Source: Nitrospirota bacterium
GTDB lineage: Bacteria; Nitrospirota; Nitrospiria; JACQBW01
DNA: 64,000 nucleotides
Assembly (NCBI GenBank): GCA_016194305.1
Contig: JACQBW010000033.1
Coordinates: 42,452-106,451 of the forward strand
Direction of reading: 5' to 3'
The notes under the pieces are model-generated. The model was not told the DNA's origin. It made no database searches and saw only the letters and a program-made list of their open reading frames with translations. Within the stretch, counting starts at the first letter, position 1. Each line of letters begins with the position of its first letter. Shown here piece after piece: positions 30,365-38,837 of the stretch. The translations under genes and the position numbers were made by a program.

Positions 30365-32440
30365 TCAAATCTTTGGATTGGGGAGCGATTGTATTCCGGA
30401 CACACTCTGTTCGCGGAATGTCTTGAATTGTGATATGGCTTCTTCGATCCGCGACATTCCGCTCAGAACGCTTTCCGGGGTAGACCCTTGCGCGCTTAGA
30501 TCATGAAGTATTCCAGAAATGAGTAAAAACAGGGCGCCCATCTTCTTCGACTGAATGTTTTCTTTTTCAAGTTCGACAAGTCTGAAAAGGGATCTGACCC
30601 GGGCCTGAAGCTCTTCGGCATAGAAGGGTTTAGACAGGTAATCGGTTACACCCTGCTCAATCGCCTTCATTTTAAATGAGATTTCCGATTTTGCAGTCAA
30701 GAGAATGACCGGAATGTGCCGGGTTTCTTCGTTTGCTCTTATCTCCTGACAAAGTTGATAGCCATCCTTATGCGGCATCATCAGATCTGAAATCACGAGA
30801 TCAGGGAGATGTTTCTTAATTTGTTCCAACCCCTCGATACCATCCTGAGCCGTAAGAACCCGGTATTCTTTTTGAAGCATCAATCGAATATATTCTCTCA
30901 TCTGAGCATGTTCTTCCACGATCAAAATCTGATACTTAAAACGACTCTCGTGACTTCGCACTTCGATGATTTCTTCCGGACAAGTCAAATCAAGCGATTC
31001 GTAAAGGGCCGAGAGAGAAAGGCTCTTTGTGAGGTCTTCACTCCTTCTCCTCGATTTCGTCTGTACCTCCCTGAATCTTTTTTCAACGGCATCTTCCCGC
31101 CCGGGAAGTTCTTCCATCAGGGGGAGAGTAAATCGAAAGGTTGAGCCTTCTCCCAGATGACTTTCCACCCCGATACGCCCGCCGTGAAGCTCGACAAATT
31201 CTTTGCAAAGTGTCAGTCCGAGACCCGTCCCCTGGTATTTCCGGCTCGACGAGCTGTCTACCTGGACAAATCGTTTGAATATTTTTTCAAAGGCCCCGTG
31301 AGGAATTCCAATTCCAGTATCTTTGACGCTCACCTCCAGAAATTCCCCTTTGACTTCCATATTGACTTCGATGATTCCGTCTGAATCGGTGAATTTCAGG
31401 GCATTTGAGATCAAATTGATCAAGGTCCTCTCTACTTTTTCCCTGTCAAAATAAAATTCGGGTATTCGTGTCCTGGTTAAGAAGGACAGCTTGATATTTT
31501 TTTTGTCGGCAATAAGGGACAGGGACGAAATGATTCCCTGGACAATCAGTTTGAGATCCTGCTTTTTGCGATAGAGCTCCATTTTTCCGGCATCCGATTT
31601 TGCCAGATCGAGGAGCCCGTTGATCAGATTAAGCAAGCGCAATGCATTGGTTCTGACGGTCGACATATTTTTATGAAGTTCGGGCGAGAGCTTCCCATAT
31701 TCCTGATTTAATGCCATTTCAAGTGGAAGGAGGATCAACGTCAACGGAGTTCGAATTTCATGATTCACATTCGTGAAGAAATCAGTCTTGATCTGGTCCG
31801 CCTCCTTCAAATCCCGATAAGCTTTTTCGATCTCATTTTTTGCCGATTCCATCTCCTTTCGCGATTGATTGAGGTCAAATTTCGCCCGGAATTCCTTAAA
31901 TCTCAGCTGTTCATGAAAATAGCTGGCCACGGAGGCAATTAATACAGCCGACACCATCAACAATTGATCCTGAAAAAATATCATTGGAATGTCACCTTTC
32001 AGTCCGGACACTTCCGCACCCAGGATGACAAGGTAGATCGAGACATAAGTTCCCAACGATCTTTTCAGGTTCCAGGGCATCATAAGGCAAAAAGCCATCA
32101 GAATCAGGTAAAATCCCGAATCAATTGATTTTAATCCTTTCTCGTGCGAGAGGAAATAACTGGCGATCATCACAGCCGGCAAAAGCGAGGAAAAATATCC
32201 CAGACGGAAAATATTCTTCCGGACAAAGGGTTCGTATTTGAAAGAGGCAAAAAGAGCGAAAGCGAGTAAAAGACCGATCCCGAATCGCAGGACATATAAC
32301 GCGGAATGAACCGGATTGGCGAGATAATCAACGGTCGCAATAAGCGGGAGAATAATCATCCCAAGCACCCAGAAAGACTTCACCCTGGCGAAGGTTAAGT
32401 CTTTGATGTACGTTTCATAAATTTCTGAAAGTATTTCCAT
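30365..32440 (-). CDS. Membrane hybrid sensor histidine kinase with C-terminal receiver domain
   Basis: 691 residues. Six predicted membrane helices in the first 200 residues form an unrecognised membrane sensor, followed by a short coiled-coil and HisKA (phospho-His in TNVNHEIRTPLTL, about residue 228). HATPase_c comes next, with N box TLINLISNALKF, G boxes DTGIGIP and GTGLGL. A receiver domain (about 500-620) then shows the acidic pair VEEH, phospho-acceptor Asp in VISDLMMP and Lys in LSKPF. About 60 residues after the receiver resemble no domain I know. The acceptor Asp at the end implies a phosphorelay or a dead-end sink. No response regulator with an output domain is adjacent, so the partner is elsewhere. 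Confidence 0.92.
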   Translation of the reverse strand: MEILSEIYETYIKDLTFARVKSFWVLGMIILPLIATVDYLANPVHSALYVLRFGIGLLLAFALFASFKYEPFVRKNIFRLGYFSSLLPAVMIASYFLSHEKGLKSIDSGFYLILMAFCLMMPWNLKRSLGTYVSIYLVILGAEVSGLKGDIPMIFFQDQLLMVSAVLIASVASYFHEQLRFKEFRAKFDLNQSRKEMESAKNEIEKAYRDLKEADQIKTDFFTNVNHEIRTPLTLILLPLEMALNQEYGKLSPELHKNMSTVRTNALRLLNLINGLLDLAKSDAGKMELYRKKQDLKLIVQGIISSLSLIADKKNIKLSFLTRTRIPEFYFDREKVERTLINLISNALKFTDSDGIIEVNMEVKGEFLEVSVKDTGIGIPHGAFEKIFKRFVQVDSSSSRKYQGTGLGLTLCKEFVELHGGRIGVESHLGEGSTFRFTLPLMEELPGREDAVEKRFREVQTKSRRRSEDLTKSLSLSALYESLDLTCPEEIIEVRSHESRFKYQILIVEEHAQMREYIRLMLQKEYRVLTAQDGIEGLEQIKKHLPDLVISDLMMPHKDGYQLCQEIRANEETRHIPVILLTAKSEISFKMKAIEQGVTDYLSKPFYAEELQARVRSLFRLVELEKENIQSKKMGALFLLISGILHDLSAQGSTPESVLSGMSRIEEAISQFKTFREQSVSGIQSLPNPKI

Positions 32441-32493
32441 TCGAAAAGAGCGTAAACCTGTTTGAAAGTGCTGTCGTGGTTGGGTTCCATTAA

Positions 32494-32521
32494 AGAATAG
32501 CAGAAACCATTGTTAAGTCAA
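32494..32521 (-). promoter_or_regulatory. Promoter of the hybrid kinase gene
   Basis: Minus strand: TTGACT (32516-32521), 16 nt, TATTCT (32494-32499). Start expected near 32487, about 47 nt before the kinase ATG. The remaining gap to ilvD holds nothing else I recognise. Confidence 0.4.
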
Positions 32522-32594
32522 ACGAATAGAACTTCTAATGAATGGGCCGGTATTGACACGATTTCGGAAGATTCGACTCGATAGGAAAACGGGA

Positions 32595-34265
32595 TTAACC
32601 GGTTGTTGCACCGGTCGAAGCAGAAGAGACGAGTCTCGCAAATTTAGCCATGACACCGCTTTGGTATTTGGGTGCAGGGGGCAACCAGGATTTTAACCGA
32701 TCCTTCAGCTCAGCAGCAGAAAGCTCAACATTCAATTCCCTTTTTTCCATGTCGAAGACAACCATGTCTCCGTTTCTTATCACTGCGATAGGACCTCCTT
32801 TTGCGGCCTCGGGGGCAACATGCCCGACCATCAATCCGCGCGTTGCACCCGAAAATCGTCCGTCGGTCAACAACGCGACGGAATCACCCAGTCCCGCTCC
32901 CATCAAAGCGCTCGTTACTCCTAACATTTCACGCATTCCCGGGCCACCTACAGGTCCTTCATAGCGAATGGCCACCACATCACCGGATTTGATCTCACCC
33001 TTCTGGACAGCATGAAAAGCATCTTCCTCCCGGTCAAATACCTTGACCATGCCACGATGGTATAGCCTTTCATGTCCCGCCAATTTGACAACAGAACCCT
33101 CCGGAGAGAGATTTCCTTTTAAAATAACAAGTCCCCCGCTCTTTTTAATCGGACTCGATAAAGGATGAACGACTTTTTGTCCCGGCGTTTCCTTCGCCAA
33201 ACGGACTTCTTCACCAATTGTCTTCCCCGTTACAGTAAGTTCGTTGGGGTGCAGAAAACCTCCTTCCAGGAGCCTCTTGCCTACCAAAGGAATCCCTCCT
33301 GCATGATAAAGGTCATTTGCCACATAGTGACCTCCGGGCTTCAAATCCACCAAAAGTGGCGTCCGAGAGCTGATGTCCTGAAAGTCATCGATTACAAGTG
33401 GAAGATTCGCTTCTTTTGCCAGGGCAAGAAGATGGAGAACACCGTTGGTCGAACCTCCTGTCGTGGCAATGGATGAAATCGCGTTTTCTATCGACCGGCG
33501 CGTAATAATCTGGTCAGGACGTATCCCCTTTCTGACCAGCGCCATCACGGTTATCCCCGCCTGATAGGCCACTTCGTCTTTTTTCGGATCCATCGCAGGA
33601 ACACTACCACTCCCTGACGGGGAGATTCCCATAATCTCCATTGCCGTTGCCATAGTATTGGCAGTAAATTGGCCCCCACATGCGCCTGCCCCCGGACACG
33701 CTGATTCTTCTATCGCCTTTAACTCTTTTTCACTGATTTTTCCTGTTCCAAATGCCCCTACCGCTTCAAAGACATCCTGAATTGTAATATCCCTTCCCTG
33801 ATAGGACCCCGGCATAATCGATCCGCCGTAGAGCATGAGAGAAGGGACATTGAGTCGGATCAAAGCCATGACCGTGCCGGGAATCGTTTTATCACATCCG
33901 GAGAGGGCCACTACACCGTCAAACATATTACCTCTTCCAACCAGCTCAATCGAATCCGCAATGACCTCGCGGCTGATCAACGAAGTCTTCATTCCCTCGG
34001 TTCCCATAGTTATACCGTCTGAAATAGTCACGGTATTGAATTCCATCGGGGTTCCTCCAGCGGCTCGAATCCCTTCCTTCACCTTTTCAGCAAGGCGCCT
34101 GAGGTGGAAGTTGCACGGGCCCACTTCCGTCCAGGTATTGGCAATTCCAATAATCGGCCGCTCCAAGTCCTTGTCAGTAAAACCGACCGACCTGAACATC
34201 GCTCTGGCCGGAGCGCGATCTGAACCTGCGACGAGAGTCCGGCTCTTCTGATTGTCTTGACTCAT
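32595..34265 (-). CDS. ilvD: Dihydroxy-acid dehydratase
   Basis: Converts 2,3-dihydroxy acids to 2-oxo acids in valine, isoleucine and (through the valine branch) pantothenate synthesis. The 556 residues carry the Fe-S cysteines in VGPCNFH (about residue 50), ALSGCDKTIPG (about 123) and CPGAGACGGQFTANTMA (about 190-205). They also carry the conserved PGGHYVANDLYHAGGIP and LTDGRFSGATRGLMVGH. The enzyme needs a [2Fe-2S] or [4Fe-4S] cluster, which fits its place 15 nt downstream of a glutaredoxin-BolA pair, factors that handle Fe-S clusters. Pantothenate synthesis is also represented by panB at 45.7 kb. Confidence 0.96.
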   Translation of the reverse strand: MSQDNQKSRTLVAGSDRAPARAMFRSVGFTDKDLERPIIGIANTWTEVGPCNFHLRRLAEKVKEGIRAAGGTPMEFNTVTISDGITMGTEGMKTSLISREVIADSIELVGRGNMFDGVVALSGCDKTIPGTVMALIRLNVPSLMLYGGSIMPGSYQGRDITIQDVFEAVGAFGTGKISEKELKAIEESACPGAGACGGQFTANTMATAMEIMGISPSGSGSVPAMDPKKDEVAYQAGITVMALVRKGIRPDQIITRRSIENAISSIATTGGSTNGVLHLLALAKEANLPLVIDDFQDISSRTPLLVDLKPGGHYVANDLYHAGGIPLVGKRLLEGGFLHPNELTVTGKTIGEEVRLAKETPGQKVVHPLSSPIKKSGGLVILKGNLSPEGSVVKLAGHERLYHRGMVKVFDREEDAFHAVQKGEIKSGDVVAIRYEGPVGGPGMREMLGVTSALMGAGLGDSVALLTDGRFSGATRGLMVGHVAPEAAKGGPIAVIRNGDMVVFDMEKRELNVELSAAELKDRLKSWLPPAPKYQSGVMAKFARLVSSASTGATTG

Positions 34266-34280
34266 TGTCTATTCACCCCG

Positions 34281-34613
34281 TTATGAAATATTCTTTCCAA
34301 ATGCTTTATCAAGAAGAGGCTTGACTTCTCCTTTTCTCTCCATCTCATCCAGGATGTCCGTGTCCCCGTAGAATTCTCCGTTGATAAACACTTTAGGAAG
34401 CGTGGGCCAGTTTGTCATTTTAGAAAGTTCGGATCTCTTGTCAGGGCTATTTAATACGTCGATGACCTCAAAAGGGTAGTTGTATTTGCTGAAAAACTGG
34501 ATAGTCTCCAGCGTAAAACCACAACGAGGCATCCCCTTTGTCCCTTTGCCGTAAATCAAGATTTTATTTTGCGTGATCTCATTTTTGATCTCTTCTTGAA
34601 TGTTCTTTTCCAT
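34281..34613 (-). CDS. Monothiol glutaredoxin, Grx4/GrxD type (CGFT variant)
   Basis: 110 residues with the monothiol glutaredoxin fold: ILIYGKGTKGMPRCGFT around the active Cys at position 31, then WPTLPKVFINGEFYGDTDIL with the cis-Pro and glutathione-binding residues. Members bind a glutathione-ligated [2Fe-2S] cluster and pass clusters on, often with BolA. The usual active-site tetrapeptide is CGFS; here the Ser is Thr. It lies between bolA and ilvD, so all three are probably co-transcribed, consistent with Fe-S supply to the dehydratase (inference). AAGGAG lies 10 nt before the ATG. Confidence 0.93.
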   Translation of the reverse strand: MEKNIQEEIKNEITQNKILIYGKGTKGMPRCGFTLETIQFFSKYNYPFEVIDVLNSPDKRSELSKMTNWPTLPKVFINGEFYGDTDILDEMERKGEVKPLLDKAFGKNIS

Positions 34614-34655
34614 TTTTGGCAGACTCCTTTTGCGATTAAATTTTCGGATTTATAC

Positions 34656-34910
34656 TCAGGGTAACTTTCGTCCGGCTTCTTCCGGTGTGGATGATTTGAT
34701 TTCTAGTGCATGTATTCTTCCATCTTGCATCGGCTCGTCCAGCGTGTGATAGACGAATCTTTGTCTGTCTAACAGATTTTTTCCGTCAAAAGCATTGGAA
34801 ACAATTGAAATCCGGAAATGGTCCATGGTTCCAGTCCGGTCAACGATTTCGACAACCGCGTCCGGCATCGCTTTCTGAATATAGCCTAGAATCGCTTCCT
34901 TACTGATCAA
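34656..34910 (-). CDS. BolA/IbaG-family protein
   Basis: An 84-residue protein with the BolA class II KH-like fold. Family marks are DAVVEIVDRTGTMDHFRISIVS, FDGKNLLDRQRFVYHTL and HALEIKSSTPEE. The conserved His near the C-terminus is a cluster ligand when BolA forms a heterodimer with a CGFS glutaredoxin. The direct neighbour is such a glutaredoxin (gap 42 nt), so the two probably work as a pair. It is first in the bolA-grx-ilvD transcript, which starts at a good promoter about 50 nt upstream. Confidence 0.92.
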   Translation of the reverse strand: MISKEAILGYIQKAMPDAVVEIVDRTGTMDHFRISIVSNAFDGKNLLDRQRFVYHTLDEPMQDGRIHALEIKSSTPEEAGRKLP

Positions 34911-34962
34911 GGTTCTTCCTCGTGGATTTCCGGGTTTTGGAAAGGATATGCAAATTCTTGTT

Positions 34963-34992
34963 ATTATACTTGAAACGTTGTTCCTAGTTCAA
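34963..34992 (-). promoter_or_regulatory. Promoter of bolA-glutaredoxin-ilvD
   Basis: Minus strand: TTGAAC (34987-34992), 18 nt, perfect TATAAT (34963-34968). Start expected near 34956, about 45 nt before the BolA ATG. Confidence 0.5.
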
Positions 34993-35053
34993 TTTCTAAA
35001 ATGGCTGGCAATTCAGGAATCCCCTTGCAGACCTCACGTTGAACGGAAAGCAC

Positions 35054-35087
35054 ATTCCTTATTTGGAAAAAATTTTCAATAAGGAAT
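35054..35087. repeat. AT-rich inverted repeat (34 nt)
   Basis: ATTCCTTAT (35054-35062) is the exact complement of ATAAGGAAT (35079-35087). Inside it GAAAA and TTTTC pair around two As, so the whole can fold into a 14-bp hairpin with one small internal loop. No T-run follows on either strand, so it is not a normal terminator. Operator or structured leader are both possible. Confidence 0.5.
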
Positions 35088-35209
35088 AAATAAAAAAATA
35101 ACAGAGAACAAAAACAATGATTGACAAAATCAATGGTCGCTGCAAAAGCCACTTCCCCATATTGCCCCCCGACATTCTAATTTTTTATTGCTCAAAATGA
35201 AATGTTGAC

Positions 35210-35237
35210 TTGACAAAATGTATAAATAATCTAAACT
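35210..35237 (+). promoter_or_regulatory. Promoter of the plus-strand cupredoxin-like gene
   Basis: Perfect TTGACA (35210-35215), 16 nt, TAAACT (35232-35237, four of six). Start near 35244 would leave a leader of about 78 nt. A TATACT at 35239-35244 is an alternative -10 without a matching -35. Confidence 0.4.
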
Positions 35238-35321
35238 TTATACTAAAGCAAACTTGGTGAAACAACTGGATCAAATTATTACAACAATGTTACGACTTTC
35301 ATTAACAGGCTTGGAGTGAAC

Positions 35322-36053
35322 ATGTACGGCACGAGACAAATAAAAGGTTTCTTCATAACCGGCATCCTGATTTCATTGTTCCCGCTTTTTTCACCTTCTT
35401 TTCTCCTTGCCTACGAAGTAATCCCGGTCGTGGAAGGAGGAACGCTGGAAGGAACCATAAAATTTAAAGGGGAACCCCCTTCCAATCAATCGCATCTGGT
35501 CGTAAATAATCCCGATTTTTGCGGTGCTTCTGTCCAGGATGAAACCTATCACGTTAATGCGTCGAACCATGGCGTAAAAAATGTGGTGGTGAGTATCGAA
35601 GGGATACAAAAGGGCAAAAAAGAGTTGGTTTCTACCGTCATGATCGAAAATAAAAAATGCCATTTTAATCCTCACGTCATGGCAGGAATGATCGGGGACA
35701 ATTATGAAATAAAAAACACGGATCCCGTTCTCCACAACACCCATCTTTACATGGAAGAGACTTCCATTCTCAACGTCGCAATGCCCTCCGGAGGGCGAAA
35801 CATTAAAAGGTCAATTGGTCAGACCGGTGTCATTAAAGTTAAGTGCGACGCGCATAAATTCATGCTCGGATGGATCTACGTCTCTGATTCACCCTATATG
35901 GCGATTTCTGATGTTGAAGGTAACTACAAGATTTCGGATATTCCAGAGGGAAAATATAAGATCAGAATTTGGCATGAAGGATTCTCTTCTAAAGAGAGGG
36001 AAGTCATAATCCTCAAAGGGAAAAGAACAGAGTTATCCATCGACATGAACTGA
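35322..36053 (+). CDS. Exported cupredoxin-like protein with C-terminal beta-sandwich repeat (paralogue A)
   Basis: 243 residues from the ATG at 35322 (GGAG 5 nt upstream; a GTG at 35316 would destroy that site). A signal peptide (FFITGILISLFPLFSPSFLLAYE) precedes a cupredoxin-like domain. IKNTDPVLHNTH offers a His, and VIKVKCDAHKFMLGWIYV offers Cys, His and Met spaced C-x2-H-x2-M, as expected for a type 1 copper site. The last 60 residues (AISDVEGNYKISDIPEGKYKI) match the carboxypeptidase-regulatory beta-sandwich. A periplasmic copper or electron-transfer role is inferred. A related gene (36062-36793) converges on it, 8 nt away. Confidence 0.8.
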   Translation: MYGTRQIKGFFITGILISLFPLFSPSFLLAYEVIPVVEGGTLEGTIKFKGEPPSNQSHLVVNNPDFCGASVQDETYHVNASNHGVKNVVVSIEGIQKGKKELVSTVMIENKKCHFNPHVMAGMIGDNYEIKNTDPVLHNTHLYMEETSILNVAMPSGGRNIKRSIGQTGVIKVKCDAHKFMLGWIYVSDSPYMAISDVEGNYKISDIPEGKYKIRIWHEGFSSKEREVIILKGKRTELSIDMN

Positions 36054-36061
36054 CGCATTTG

Positions 36062-36793
36062 TCATTCGTCAGTTTTTTCAACTGTCAGTGACACACCGCT
36101 ATTCTTACCAGGAACAATTTCAATCTCCCTTTCAACCGGCTTCAACGATTTGTGCCGAACTTTCAGAATGTATCGCCCCGGCTTTATGTCAGTCAACCGA
36201 AATGTTCCATTCCTGTCGGTTAAGGTATGAGTGGGGGTGTCAGTGACATAGATAACACCTTGCATAAAAGGATGAATCGCGCATTTTACCCTGATCACAC
36301 CGGGCTCACCGAATTTTTTTCTCAATACGTTTGAGTTTTTAGGTAGGGCAGCATCAAAAATCAACCGTTCTTTATTGAGAAATTGCAACGAATGAAAGAT
36401 CGGGTCTGAGTTCCGAATGCTCATGATCTGATTCACCTTTATCCGTATGACTGCAGGTTCAATTCGACATTTGACATTATTGATAATCACGGAATCTGTC
36501 TCCCCTCCTGAAGAGGCCTCCTCAAGCCTGCTTTTCAGACTGACAAAGACATTGTTTACACCATGATTCTCTGGATTAACCATAAAATCTTCCAGTTGAA
36601 CCTGATTGCCGCAGATTTCAGGATTAAGGGTAATAATTTCATTTTTTATCTTGGGAGAAACACCTGAAAAGTGGATGTTCCCGGTCAATTCACCATTTCC
36701 TTCCATTGCAAAAAGGTCCTGACCGGCCGGAAGTGAAATAAAAGAAATTAAAACAAAAAAAGAAACAATAACCTTCGAAGCAATCCAATTCAT
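36062..36793 (-). CDS. Exported cupredoxin-like protein with C-terminal beta-sandwich repeat (paralogue B)
   Basis: 243 residues, the same length and layout as the converging neighbour. It has a signal peptide (VIVSFFVLISFISLPAG), LTGNIHFSGVSPKI with a conserved Cys in NPEICGNQV, IRNSDPIFHSLQF, VIRVKCAIHPFMQGVIYVTD with C-x2-H-x2-M, and a C-terminal TDRNGTFRLTDIKPGRY beta-sandwich. Type 1 copper binding is inferred from the Cys-His-Met spacing and the upstream His. Sequence identity to paralogue A is moderate, so this is an old duplication followed by inversion or independent placement. Substrate or redox partner is unknown. Confidence 0.8.
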   Translation of the reverse strand: MNWIASKVIVSFFVLISFISLPAGQDLFAMEGNGELTGNIHFSGVSPKIKNEIITLNPEICGNQVQLEDFMVNPENHGVNNVFVSLKSRLEEASSGGETDSVIINNVKCRIEPAVIRIKVNQIMSIRNSDPIFHSLQFLNKERLIFDAALPKNSNVLRKKFGEPGVIRVKCAIHPFMQGVIYVTDTPTHTLTDRNGTFRLTDIKPGRYILKVRHKSLKPVEREIEIVPGKNSGVSLTVEKTDE

Positions 36794-36844
36794 GTTTGAA
36801 ATTTTAGAACATTATCTGCGCTTCGTCAAAACAATTTTATAGTT

Positions 36845-38500
36845 TTATTTAATTTCCCTCTCCTTGACAGGCCGGGGCGGTTTCCGATAAAGCGATTTTA
36901 CCTCTGGCGGCTTTCCCCTGCGTTCATTTCTCTGTTCGAAATGCTTAAAAGGAGGAGGTGGGGGACGGCGGGGAGCTTGAAGTGGTTCCTCGAGCTCCTT
37001 TATGGGGGTTCTTACAACCAGATCCTTATGAAGCCTTTCCCTCCTGGGTTCAAATGTTGGTTTTGGAGACCGGTTTTCTTCTCTTTTGAACGGCAAAGAA
37101 TCGGGAGAATCTCCCTTTTCGATCGTTTCCTTAAGATCCCTGATTCTATTTTCAAATCGCTGCGGAGGATTCAAAATCGGATGATCGTAAGTCACCGGAC
37201 GGTGCACAATTCGCGAAGGGGGAAGGGGACTTCTCAGCCTCTCTTCAGGTTTTGGTCTTAAACTTAATTCGGTGGGAATGATCGGTAGTTGCCCTGAAAT
37301 TAATCGCCCCTCCTTTATCGGATCCCGGGGAGGCGAAAATCGCTTTGGTATTGGCGTTCCCGAAACAAACGTATTTCGGGGAAGGATGGTGGTTGCCCCC
37401 GGAGTGCGGTAATTGATGAGGTCACGATTGACCGATCTCCCCCGCCCAGACCGGTTATCATGAAGTTCTCCCGGTGCGAGCGGAATCCACCCGACCCAAT
37501 CGGATCCACGTATGAATCTGACATGACCCGGGGACCAGGCTTCACGTCGATGCCCTGGAACCCAGATCCACCGGCCAGAATTGTTAATCCAACGGCCATA
37601 ATGGAAAGGGACCCAGCCCCAGGGTTCATAGGAAACCCACGTCCAACCCCAGGGCTCGATCCAGACCCATCTTCCGTTTCGATAAGGAATCCAGCCCCCA
37701 GGAACCTGGGGCGCCCAGACCCATCCATAGGAAGTGTCCTGAATCCAAATTCCGTATTGATCCAACTCCGAGACCCCCATCCGATATTCCGGAGGAAGAT
37801 ATTTCGGGCTCACCGACGAGAGAATCTGCCGGTCCCGATGACGATTCCATTCGTCCCACTCATCCGATTGATTCAAAGATTCAAGCGAATATCGGGGGTT
37901 TTCGTCGCTATCGATGACAATTCTCTGACCTTTTGTAATCCAGACCGGTTCAGCATCTGTACTCAGTCTGATCTTTCCGTCCTGCACAGTTATTTCGGTT
38001 GACCCGTCCTCTCTCACTTCCAGCCTGAAAATTGCTCTTTGTTCAACAATGATTGCGGCCTCGGGAGTGTCGATTTCCATGGCTGCACCGGACTCACTCA
38101 TCGAAGGAGCCAGTCGGGTCATGACTGTGGCCAAACCAGCGGTTAATTGAATCTGCGTCATATCCTGTTCCAGATTTAGAAAAGCGATTTGGGTGTTTTC
38201 CGCTATCCGTATTATCGAACCATTGTCAATTTCGATTTCAGCTCTCGCCCCGTCAGAGGTCCCGATTTTATCATGCGGCCGAAGAGGCATGTTGACGGAT
38301 GTGGAAATCCAATTGTCATCATCTCCCCTTTGAAAAAGAAGCTCTCCGGAGATATAACTGATCCGGGCAAGCCGGACGACATCGTCAGAACCTGACAATA
38401 ATTCTTCAGCGGCACGCGTTGTCACCGGCAGGAATACCAGGATTCCCAGAATGATGAGAAATTTTGATCCGATTGATTTAAAACGACCACTTTGGATCAT
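36845..38500 (-). CDS. Exported FecR-domain protein with Trp-rich repeats (DUF6600-like)
   Basis: 551 residues from the ATG at 38500, chosen because GTGGAGAAG sits at the right distance; a GTG 30 nt upstream is less likely. A signal peptide (FLIILGILVFLPVTTRAAE) is followed by a FecR-type beta domain (RLARISYISGELLFQRGDDD ... ITVQDGKIRLST). Next come Trp-rich units (YGWVWAPQVPGGWIPYRNGRW, WGWTWVSYEPWGWVPFHYGRW, VGWIPLAPGE). A disordered Pro/Arg-rich tail of about 150 residues ends it. FecR domains usually sense or bind at the cell envelope; this family is usually found without a sigma factor partner, and none is adjacent here. Function unknown. Confidence 0.82.
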   Translation of the reverse strand: MIQSGRFKSIGSKFLIILGILVFLPVTTRAAEELLSGSDDVVRLARISYISGELLFQRGDDDNWISTSVNMPLRPHDKIGTSDGARAEIEIDNGSIIRIAENTQIAFLNLEQDMTQIQLTAGLATVMTRLAPSMSESGAAMEIDTPEAAIIVEQRAIFRLEVREDGSTEITVQDGKIRLSTDAEPVWITKGQRIVIDSDENPRYSLESLNQSDEWDEWNRHRDRQILSSVSPKYLPPEYRMGVSELDQYGIWIQDTSYGWVWAPQVPGGWIPYRNGRWVWIEPWGWTWVSYEPWGWVPFHYGRWINNSGRWIWVPGHRREAWSPGHVRFIRGSDWVGWIPLAPGELHDNRSGRGRSVNRDLINYRTPGATTILPRNTFVSGTPIPKRFSPPRDPIKEGRLISGQLPIIPTELSLRPKPEERLRSPLPPSRIVHRPVTYDHPILNPPQRFENRIRDLKETIEKGDSPDSLPFKREENRSPKPTFEPRRERLHKDLVVRTPIKELEEPLQAPRRPPPPPFKHFEQRNERRGKPPEVKSLYRKPPRPVKEREIK

Positions 38501-38628
38501 GGTTCTTCTCCACATGGATGCCGATTTCACGGGATTCTACTATTTTAAAACCAAAATGATTTAAAAAGTTCTGCGATAAGAAAATGGAAAGAATAATACG
38601 AAAGAAAGAAGATAAGAGTTCCAAAAAA

Positions 38629-38702
38629 TGCGCCTGGAGGGAATCGAACCCCCGACCTACAGATTCGGAATCTGGCACTCTATCCAACTGAGCTACAGGC
38701 GC
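38629..38702 (-). tRNA. tRNA-Arg (anticodon CCG)
   Basis: The minus-strand sequence folds as a full cloverleaf: acceptor GCGCCTG/CAGGCGC, D-stem GCTC/GAGT, anticodon loop TTCCGAA with anticodon CCG, and a T-arm with GTTCGATTC. The discriminator is A and no CCA is encoded. It reads CGG codons. No intron. Flanked by the FecR-type gene and the MFS gene. Confidence 0.95.
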
Positions 38703-38770
38703 GTAAACACTTTCAAGAAAAAAATAAATTCATGGAAAAAAAATAGCGACATTACTAATTCATAAAGTGA

Positions 38771-38837
38771 GGATCTGGCTTCGCCAGTCCAAACGCGGGG
38801 TTCGGGGGCAGTGAGTACAGGGACGAAGGCCCCCGAA
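38771..38837. repeat. Two adjacent hairpins between tRNA-Arg and the MFS gene
   Basis: GGATCTGGC-TTC-GCCAGTCC (38771-38790) is a tight hairpin with one bulged T. TTCGGGGGC (38801-38809) pairs perfectly with GCCCCCGAA (38829-38837) around 19 nt. The second lies downstream of the MFS stop, so it could be a 3' stabilising structure or weak terminator, although no T-run follows. Confidence 0.45.

Larger units (their letters stand above)
34911..35321. other. Intergenic region between the divergent bolA and cupredoxin-like genes
   Basis: A 411-nt gap with no credible gene. It holds the bolA promoter on the minus strand, an AT-rich hairpin at 35054-35087 and the predicted promoter of the plus-strand cupredoxin-like gene. 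A 62-codon hydrophobic minus-strand ORF at 34964-35152 overlaps the bolA promoter and looks like chance. Confidence 0.7.

Noticed and set aside
34964..35152. Hydrophobic 62-codon minus-strand ORF
   Set aside because: Overlaps the bolA promoter and has no ribosome site; AT-rich DNA gives Phe/Leu-rich frames by chance.
37460..38002. 180-codon plus-strand ORF opposite the Trp-rich protein
   Set aside because: Pro/Asp/Arg-rich shadow of the Trp-rich repeat on the other strand.
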